Shown: in pieces, positions 58,691 to 64,000 of the stretch
Layout: each line of letters begins with the position of its first letter
How positions within the stretch are numbered: position 1 is the first letter of the stretch
The notes under the pieces: generated by a model
Databases searched by the model: none
What the model was told of the DNA's origin: nothing
What the model saw: the letters and a program-made list of their open reading frames with translations, nothing else
Made by a program: the position numbers and the translations under genes
From: Rariloculus sp963665575
GTDB taxonomy: Bacteria; Pseudomonadota; Gammaproteobacteria; Steroidobacterales; Rariloculaceae
NCBI GenBank assembly: GCA_963665575.2
Contig: CAXXDW010000003.1
Coordinates: 868,001 to 932,000 of the forward strand
DNA length: 64,000 nucleotides
Direction of reading: 5' to 3'

Positions 58691-59215
58691 GAGCAGGCGC
58701 CGGCCCTCCTGCTCGAGGTTTTTCGCCGCGTTGACGACACGGTCGTGTTCGGCCCTGCAGGCCTCGCAGCGCCAGTGGCGATCCGCCAGCGTCAGGGCCT
58801 GTCGGAGCGCATGGCACCCGCTGCAGCGCTTCGTGCTCGGGAACCACGGATCCACCTCGACGTGGGTCCGGCCCGCCCACTCCGCCTTGTAGCCGACCTG
58901 CCTGCGCAGCTCGCCCCAGCCCGCGTCGGCGATCGCCCTCGACAGACGGCGGTTGCGCAGCAGCCCCCGCACGTTCAGGGTCTCGGTGACGATGGCTTGG
59001 TTCTCGTCCACCGTCCGCCTCGACAGCTGGTGCAGGAGATTCGACCGGGCGATCCGCTGCCGCTGGGCCTGGTACCGTCCAGAGCCGCGACGCCTTCGGC
59101 TCAGCACCCGCTGCGCACGGCGAAACTGCCTCAGCCGCCGCGCCAGCGCCCGGAACGCCGGGACGCGGTTCCCGTCAGCGTCGACGACAAAATCGGCTTC
59201 GCAGACGAAGCTGCG
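58690..59215 (-). pseudogene. tnpB: tnpB C-terminal half (RuvC-like, zinc ribbon)
   Basis: It starts at the RuvC-I neighbourhood (DFVVDADGNRVP), then has arginine-rich helices (ALARRLRQFRRAQRVL), VTETLNVRGLLRNRRLSRAI (RuvC-II area) and the C4 zinc ribbon (CSGCHALRQAL, HWRCEACRAEHDRVVNAAKN). The N-terminal half is absent here, but a complementary piece lies at 63680-64000 in the same orientation. A small internal deletion is likely near 59040. Confidence 0.8.
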
Positions 59216-59228
59216 AGCGCATTTTCAT

Positions 59229-59489
59229 TCATGATCGGTTCTCCGGGTGGCAACTATGTTCGGCGAAATAGGTTGCCGCTAGCTCGACAATCTGAGCTGT
59301 CAGATCTAGAGCGTCGACCTCAAGATCACCGATCGAGCGGTTGCTCTCGTAGGAGACAGGCACGTGCACCGACAGACTAGGGTGCAACCCGGTCTCTTGA
59401 TCTGTGGCGTCTAGGGTTACACCTGCCCACCATTGTCCGGCCGCGTCCGTAAGGCTCACCATCTTGACGCTATCGAGTGTGAGTTTCAT
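59229..59489 (-). CDS. Hypothetical protein (86 aa), second of a pair
   Basis: Start at the ATG at 59489 (MKLTLDSVKMVSLTDAAGQW). A small beta-rich protein (WAGVTLDATDQETG, LSVHVPVSYES) with an acidic helix (GDLEVDALDLTAQIVELAA). It lies 22 bp after the gene at 59512-60045. Unknown family. Its end lies at the junction with the tnpB fragment. Confidence 0.55.
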   Translation of the reverse strand: MKLTLDSVKMVSLTDAAGQWWAGVTLDATDQETGLHPSLSVHVPVSYESNRSIGDLEVDALDLTAQIVELAATYFAEHSCHPENRS

Positions 59490-59511
59490 CTTGGAAAGAC
59501 CTCGTATTGCG

Positions 59512-60045
59512 TTACTTCGGCACCTCGAGCCGATCAATAATCTCGGCCTCGAATCTCGGATAGAGCGCCTGCTGCAAGTTCAGGCCGAACATGACGATCG
59601 AGGCTGGTTCGGCGTGGATCATCAACGATTCGGTATTGTCGTCGGACAGTCCGCTTATTTCGATGTTGCGCAGAAGCGTTAGTCGCATCGTGAACAAGAC
59701 CTCCCCCCGGTACTCAGCCGCACTGACCATAGAATTCACGGCTGCGTGGATATTTCGCATCGGGTCCGGCGTGAACCCGTTGTCGATTGAAACCTCAGCT
59801 GCAATGGCGCCCTCATAGCCCTCGAGCCGCATAATCGCGCGGGCGATGTATCGTAGGTTGTTGTCGGCATTCAGCGCGGCTTGAATCTGCCCGATCAGCG
59901 CCGCAGCCCCGGCTCGCAACATGAATATCAGCGGCGGCGGAGGCGCGGCACGTACGCCGACAAGCTGCAAAACTACAGCTTCGGTCTGACCGCGTGCCGT
60001 GCGGATCGGGACCAGCTCATAGCCGCTCTCAAGATCGACCGCCAC
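59512..60045 (-). CDS. Hypothetical protein (177 aa), first of a pair
   Basis: Features: a Pro-rich loop (GVRAAPPPPLIFML), a small alanine-rich helix (LRAGAAALIGQIQAALN), then NLRYIARAIMRLEGYEGAIA, a helix suggesting a structural or regulatory protein. No catalytic motif is seen. Cotranscribed with 59229-59489. Confidence 0.55.
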   Translation of the reverse strand: MAVDLESGYELVPIRTARGQTEAVVLQLVGVRAAPPPPLIFMLRAGAAALIGQIQAALNADNNLRYIARAIMRLEGYEGAIAAEVSIDNGFTPDPMRNIHAAVNSMVSAAEYRGEVLFTMRLTLLRNIEISGLSDDNTESLMIHAEPASIVMFGLNLQQALYPRFEAEIIDRLEVPK

Positions 60046-60185
60046 AGGGGAAACCTCATCTTGTGTGTGCTGTGATACGCATTAGATGAGCACGCACCTA
60101 CACTGCTGGCGCTACTCGTAGGGGAAGTGCGGGTAAGAACGGAGGCATCCGACGCGTTCATCGTAACTGGAGGGTTGTGCCGTGT

Positions 60186-60377
60186 CTACTTCTCAATCGA
60201 AGGTAATCCTTTTTCCGGGGTTTGGTTCAGATAGTCAGCTACCGCCTGACTCAACAAACGAGAAAGCTGACCTGCGGCGGGCGGCGACAGCACGAGATGA
60301 TAGGGCTCAGGAGCTTCCGAATCCTCAATCCGCATCAGGACCACTGCGTTGGCGTGGGGGACGTGTGTTACCTCCAC
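60186..60377 (-). CDS. Small hypothetical protein (63 aa)
   Basis: A GTG-started frame with a compact pattern: HANAVVLMRIEDSEAPEPYH, LVLSPPAAGQLSRLLSQAVA. It looks like a strand-helix protein, but I do not recognise a family. Confidence 0.4.
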   Translation of the reverse strand: MEVTHVPHANAVVLMRIEDSEAPEPYHLVLSPPAAGQLSRLLSQAVADYLNQTPEKGLPSIEK

Positions 60378-60538
60378 AGATAACAGACGAGCAGCTCACT
60401 TGCCCAAACGAACGGATACGTCGGTCGCGTCTTGAGCAGAAATAGAGTGAATTTTCGGTGAAATTGTACCCGCCTAACGCTTCGTCTGAACTCGCCACTT
60501 TACTCCGGAACGCCGCGCTCCAACTGCCGCCGCATCAT

Positions 60539-60781
60539 CTACGGCGAACCGCTCGCGTAGAGATCGAGCACCATCGGACGGTCGAGGGTGTCTCTCGGAG
60601 GTACTTGCACCATGCAGCCTGAGTGCGATTCCTGGCCGATCGGCGGACACTCCGCAAGCACTTCGTAGACGGTGCCCGTGTACGCGTTATAGTGCCACGC
60701 TTCGTAGTTGCTGTCCTGCATGAAGTAGGAATCGACAGCCGTCGAGCGAGCGAACAACCGGCAGTTGCCGGACTGATGCTC
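60539..60781 (-). pseudogene. Second repeat of the 60780-61136 protein, in a different frame
   Basis: This frame reads NCRLFARSTAVDSYF, AWHYNAYTGTVYEVLAECPP and MVQVPPRDTLDRP. It parallels SRMFAAPMPG, LWFYNTRTGTVYRVFD and GFVPVPVVF in the adjacent upstream protein. No start codon with a ribosome-binding site precedes it, so it is probably the second half of a two-repeat gene separated by a frameshift at about 60780. Confidence 0.5.
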
Positions 60782-61136
60782 ACGCCTGCCTAAGAACCAG
60801 CTCGTCATTCTCGTTCGAGAACACCACGGGGACGGGCACGAAGCCTTCCTTCGGGCACGGTTGCGGGGCATCGCCGCCGTAGCACGTCTCCAGCACTGGA
60901 TAAGCCTCGGCATCGTGCCAGTCGAATACCCTATAAACTGTGCCGGTCCGCGTGTTGTAGAACCAGAGTGGCGCTACCCAGTACCGGCTGCCCGTTCCTC
61001 GCTCACGCATCTCGACCAAGTTCGTTCCGGGCATCGGCGCGGCGAACATTCGCGAGTCGCCTATTTCCGGCATCCGCGCATCAGCGGCCAGGCAGGTCAG
61101 CGAGACAAGGGCCGCAAGCACCGATCGTAACCCCAT
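60780..61136 (-). CDS. Secreted hypothetical protein (118 aa)
   Basis: Signal peptide at the N-terminus (SVLAALVSLTCLAADA), then a small domain with SRMFAAPMPGTNLVEMRERG, WFYNTRTGTVYRVFDWHDAE and two cysteines (ETCYGGDAPQPC). Export to the periplasm is likely. A related but out-of-frame copy follows immediately. Confidence 0.55.
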   Translation of the reverse strand: MGLRSVLAALVSLTCLAADARMPEIGDSRMFAAPMPGTNLVEMRERGTGSRYWVAPLWFYNTRTGTVYRVFDWHDAEAYPVLETCYGGDAPQPCPKEGFVPVPVVFSNENDELVLRQA

Positions 61137-61550
61137 TATGTCTCACCTCCGAAGACAGGAGCGCAGAGTGAATTGCCTGACGATCGACCGCCGCCTAGAA
61201 TGCGGCTGCGCTCTCGGGTGTCCATCCGTCTGCGCGGTATGAGCCCCGGTCGTGTTGCCGCTCGGCCGGAACTCGACTTTCTTCTCGGCCATGGGCGCGC
61301 ATCGCGCCGGGCCGTTGCAACACAGCACACGAGTGTGATGGCCTCACCTATTCGCCGGGCGTCGCGAGCTACCGTCTACCAGGTCAAGGGCAGTTGAATT
61401 AAGCGAGCGACCCGACAACGATCGGAAGCTCGTGGGCTGTGTTGCGTCTCCGGCTATAACCGAATCCGACAGCCGGAGAGTTAAACGACCGTAAACACCC
61501 ATATACTGCTGTGCTAACATCCTCCCCACCACGGAACAGGAGCCTACCCG
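61137..61550. promoter_or_regulatory. Intergenic region with an inverted repeat upstream of the 61551 pair
   Basis: 414 bp without a convincing gene. TCTCCGGCT (61447-61455) and AGCCGGAGA (61471-61479) form perfect 9-bp arms 72 bp upstream of the next start, followed by an AT-rich patch (taaacacccatatactgctg). This fits an operator or promoter for the small operon at 61551. Confidence 0.45.
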
Positions 61551-61808
61551 GTGAGAGAAAAGATCGTTGTGGCTATCCAGCCAGTCGATACTGGGTACTA
61601 CGTCGATAGCACTGACTTGCCTGAACTCAACATCTTCGTCAAGGATGCGACGCGGCTGGTGGACGCGATATCCGGTGCCATCAGATACCTTTACAAGCAC
61701 AATCGAGGACTGGACGTTCGTGTATTCATGGAAGTGCCGCTTTTCGCGAAGGAACGGGTTGCGCCTCAAAGCGCAGTTGAGCTCGAGCCGCTCGCACAAG
61801 CCGCATAG
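61551..61808 (+). CDS. HicB/DUF1902-like small protein, first gene of a pair
   Basis: 85 residues from a GTG at 61551 with an ACAGGAG ribosome-binding site. The pattern KIVVAIQPVDTGYYVDSTDL, PELNIFVKDATRLVDAISGA and IRYLYKHN is that of the HicB/DUF1902 fold. Three bases separate it from the next gene, so the two are probably an operon of toxin-antitoxin type. Confidence 0.6.
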   Translation: MREKIVVAIQPVDTGYYVDSTDLPELNIFVKDATRLVDAISGAIRYLYKHNRGLDVRVFMEVPLFAKERVAPQSAVELEPLAQAA

Positions 61809-61811
61809 TAG

Positions 61812-62060
61812 ATGATCTCAGTTCGGCTCCTTACGCCGGAGGAGTACATTCCTCCGTTGGAGACTTTTGGCCTTAAGTTCCTGGGTGTCGAGGTATTCGG
61901 CGATGTGCCGCATTCGGTGTTCGCCGCACCAAACGGCAAGCGCATTCTCTATCCCGGCGTTCGCGGATATCCCGATGAGATTCCCATGCTGCCGGAGACA
62001 AAGCTTGATGGCCTGATCGAGCACGCTAGGAAACAGGCTGGCGACCCAGATGCCACTTGA
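61812..62060 (+). CDS. Small hypothetical partner protein (82 aa)
   Basis: VRLLTPEEYIPPLETFGLKF, EVFGDVPHSVFAAPNGKRIL and YPGVRGYPDEIPMLPETKLD describe a compact alpha-beta protein. It is tightly linked to the HicB/DUF1902-like gene. Not a recognised toxin family. Confidence 0.55.
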   Translation: MISVRLLTPEEYIPPLETFGLKFLGVEVFGDVPHSVFAAPNGKRILYPGVRGYPDEIPMLPETKLDGLIEHARKQAGDPDAT

Positions 62061-62084
62061 AATTAAGATTACATCGATGCCTGA

Positions 62085-63027
62085 CATGTAGGGGGCAGGA
62101 GGGACATTGTCACTCGACGAACAAGCTCTCCATACCGAAGCGGGCGCAGATACTCTCGATGCTGGTCGAGGGTATGTCGATGCGCTCGATCACACGGCTG
62201 ACAGGCGTCAGCACCAACACGGTCGCCCAGCGCCTGACCGACGCGGGCAATGCTTGTGCTGCCTACCACGACGATCACGTTCGCGGTCTGACCGGCCGGC
62301 GACGAATTGAGTGCGACGAGATTCGGTCGTTCGTCTAAGCGAAGGAACGGGCGGTATCGGGCACCAGGTCCGCACGGACCGGCGCGAGCGACGTTTGGAC
62401 GTGGACCGCCATCGACGCGGATGACAAGCTGATCCTTTCCTCCTGGTCAGCGAGGAACGCGACGGACAGACCGCGCTTATCGTCATGGACGATCTGCGCA
62501 AGCGCGTGGAGGATCGAATCCTGCTTTCGACCGATGGCCTGTCGGCCTATGTCGAAGCGGTAGAGGCCGCGTTCGGTGGTGACGTGGACTACGCTCAGGT
62601 CATCAAGGGATACGGCCAGCGGCCACTAGAGAAGGGCCAACACCGATACAGCCCGTCAGCCTGTACGTACGTTCGCAAGCGAGCCATAGAAGGCAATCCA
62701 GACCTACGCGAAGCAAGCACGTCGCGCGTCGAGCGACAAACCCTCTCGATGCGGATGGGGATGCGCCGTTTCACGGGGCTGACCAATGCGTTCATCAAGC
62801 GCGTCGAGTAGCACACCACGATGCTGAGCCTCTACTTCGTGCACTACAACTTCTGCCGGATTCACCAGACGCTCGGGGTCACTCCAGCGATGTCTGCCGG
62901 TCTCGACAGTATCGTGCGGGACTGCGAATGGATCGTGGGGCCTGATCGACGCGACAACGCCGAAGCCGAGAAAGCCAGGAACCGGCAGGCGCCCACCACA
63001 TTCAACCAAGTGACCCTGCTACATGGC
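62085..63027 (+). mobile_element. IS1-like element remnant with a broken transposase
   Basis: The ends CATGTAGGGGGCAGG (left) and the complement of CCTGCTACATG (right) look like terminal repeats. The transposase is spread over several frames: NKLSIPKRAQILSMLVEGMS, RSITRLTGVSTNTVAQRL, DVWTWTAIDADDKLILSW, YAQVIKGYG, VERQTLSMRMGMRRFT, HYNFCRIHQTLGVTPAM. These are signatures of IS1-type transposases of environmental Proteobacteria. Two stops and at least one shift inactivate it. Confidence 0.82.
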
Positions 63028-63085
63028 TGTGGCAGAATCGGCAGCACATCGAACCCGTACACGCGAGACACGATCAGGTAACGCT

Positions 63086-63361
63086 GTGGAAAAAACTGTA
63101 TATCTAATTGTTCTTGAAAAGGAAACGCCTTCATGTGAGGAGAAAATCAGTACCCTTTGGCCGGACGACCACTACATTTCGAGCAACAAGATGGTGGCAT
63201 TTGTCTCTGACGACACATCGACGTTGACTCGCGAAATCAAAGACAAGATTGGGATAGGAGCAGAACACGGTGCGGCAGGGTTCGTCACCAAGCTGTCTGC
63301 GACAGCTCTTTCAGGTTATTGGGACTCTCTGTTCTGGGAGTGGCTGGAGAACGCCCGGTGA
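63086..63361 (+). CDS. Small hypothetical protein, first of a coupled pair (91 aa)
   Basis: A GTG start at 63086 (VEKTVYLIVLEKETPSCEEK) gives a beta-alpha-beta protein: STLWPDDHYISSNKMVAFVS, DTSTLTREIKDKIGIGAEHG, FVTKLSATALSGYWDSLFWE. The stop overlaps the next GTG in GTGA. The fold hints at a small sensor or binding domain; no family is recognised. Confidence 0.6.
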   Translation: MEKTVYLIVLEKETPSCEEKISTLWPDDHYISSNKMVAFVSDDTSTLTREIKDKIGIGAEHGAAGFVTKLSATALSGYWDSLFWEWLENAR

Positions 63362-63657
63362 GCGACGCTAGTAAAGTCTCACTGCTAGATGACAGGCGCA
63401 AAGCCACTGGCGATACGAACGGAAACGGACCTACCAATGGCGGCGGCATTCTCGCCTATCGAGTCGGCGAGATCGAGCGGCGATTGGATTCTCTGGAGGC
63501 GAAGGTGGATTCGATCAACAGCACGGTGATCGAGATCAATACGACACTGAAATCGCTTGCAACGAAGACGTACGTCCTGACCATCTTCGGGGTCACCGGA
63601 GGAGTCGCCGTCGTGACACTTATCGCTCATCTGCTGATTCGCGTTCTGCCAAGTTGA
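63358..63657 (+). CDS. Coiled-coil protein with C-terminal membrane helix, second of a coupled pair (99 aa)
   Basis: A GTG start at 63358. Polar N-terminus, coiled coil (YRVGEIERRLDSLEAKVDSI, NSTVIEINTTLKSLATK), then one membrane helix (YVLTIFGVTGGVAVVTLIAH). The layout recalls membrane effectors or holin-like proteins paired with a small cytosolic sensor. This is suggestion only. Confidence 0.6.
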   Translation: MSDASKVSLLDDRRKATGDTNGNGPTNGGGILAYRVGEIERRLDSLEAKVDSINSTVIEINTTLKSLATKTYVLTIFGVTGGVAVVTLIAHLLIRVLPS

Positions 63658-63679
63658 CGCGCTCGCGGCGTAAGTCACA

Positions 63680-64000
63680 CTAATACACTATCCACAGCGC
63701 GGACCGCTGTAGGCGCTGGGCCGCTCTCGTTGCCGGCGGTGTCTCCTCGACCATGAACGACACGACGTACCGCCCGGCCACGTCGCGGCGCACCGTCGCC
63801 ATCTTCGGCTTCGGGCAGTTCGGGCAGCCCGGTTCATCCGTGCAGTCCCCGCAATACGGCCGCCGCGACCCCCTGAGCTTCAGCGGACCGAGACCCGTCA
63901 GCACCAGCCGCCGGTCGTTGGCGTCGAACCTGCGGTCGACCTGCCGCGGGTCGAGCTGGAAGCGGATCGACTGGGCGGTGCGGCGCTTGCGGAACCGCGG
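63680..64000 (-). pseudogene. tnpB: tnpB N-terminal half (runs off the right edge)
   Basis: The minus strand reads RKRRTAQSIRFQLDPRQVDR, RLVLTGLGPLKLRGSRR, PKMATVRRDVAGRYVVSFMV and EETPPATRAAQ, the N-terminal (OrfB/HTH_OrfB) half of TnpB, ending just before RuvC-I. A cysteine-rich insert (CGDCTDEPGCPNCP) lies within it. The frame is then lost at 63700. It is complementary to the C-terminal half at 58690-59215. Confidence 0.75.

Noticed and set aside
61143..61328. Short minus-strand frame upstream of the secreted protein gene (MAEKKVEF)
   Set aside because: No ribosome-binding site, arginine-rich tail and no recognisable family.
59215..63680. Integron cassette array, suggested by many small genes and a GCCTAAC near 60476
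   Set aside because: Only isolated half-sites are present. No paired RYYYAAC/GTTRRRY ends with the expected inner palindrome were found, and gene orientations are mixed.
1..64000. CRISPR array or tRNA gene
   Set aside because: No regularly spaced direct repeats were seen. GTTCGA-like boxes (for example near 27869) are not in a cloverleaf context.

Overview
The window is a GC-rich (roughly 60%) stretch of a gammaproteobacterial-type genome. It looks like part of an integrative conjugative element or large plasmid that has absorbed a defence island. The firmest taxonomic hint is a minus-strand conjugation operon (34.9-55.4 kb) in the SXT/R391-like, F-type order traL-E-K-B-dsbC-V-A-C-trbI-trhF-trbC/traW-U-N-F-H-G. 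No housekeeping genes, rRNA or tRNA are visible, so the species cannot be named.

1-6.5 kb: a GmrSD-type (DUF262) restriction protein running off the left edge, a Phd/VapC toxin-antitoxin pair, a PLP-dependent decarboxylase, an Ada-like AraC/alkyltransferase split into two frames, and debris of a conjugative relaxase and a TPR protein.

6.5-21.5 kb: the main defence block. A large STAND-like ATPase gene (about 1,701 codons when intact) is split by an IS1380-family element whose exact removal, with one 4-bp target duplication, restores a single frame. It is followed by two coupled genes, the second with a HEPN-like RX4H motif. Convergent to these is a short prokaryotic Argonaute operon: an 845-residue SIR2 - GHKL-like ATPase - APAZ protein followed by a short PIWI protein. 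A decayed second IS1380 copy, itself cut by an IS3-family fragment, lies 56 bp upstream of that operon.

21.5-34.9 kb: accessory genes. These include a coupled pair with a nuclease-like second member, a secreted Ig-repeat/HNH/Excalibur protein, a SprT-like metalloprotease, a HicAB pair with a palindromic operator, and a fusion of a Vsr/DUF559-like nuclease to a carbon-nitrogen hydrolase. Two small related membrane proteins flank an intergenic region carrying three hairpins, next to the end of the transfer operon.

34.9-55.4 kb: 17 minus-strand genes, most abutting or overlapping, that encode the mating-pair formation apparatus. TraL/E/K/B/V form the core, TraA the pilin, TraC the ATPase, TrbI/TrhF/TrbC-TraW/TraU/TraF/TraH assemble the pilus, and TraN/TraG stabilise mating pairs. 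The coupling protein and an intact relaxase are not in the window.

55.4-64 kb: a graveyard of mobile and defence fragments (MmeI-like restriction enzyme, IS1595 and IS1-like transposases, HigB) with small live-looking gene pairs. A tnpB gene is split into an N-terminal half at the right edge and a C-terminal half 4.5 kb away, with the small genes in between.
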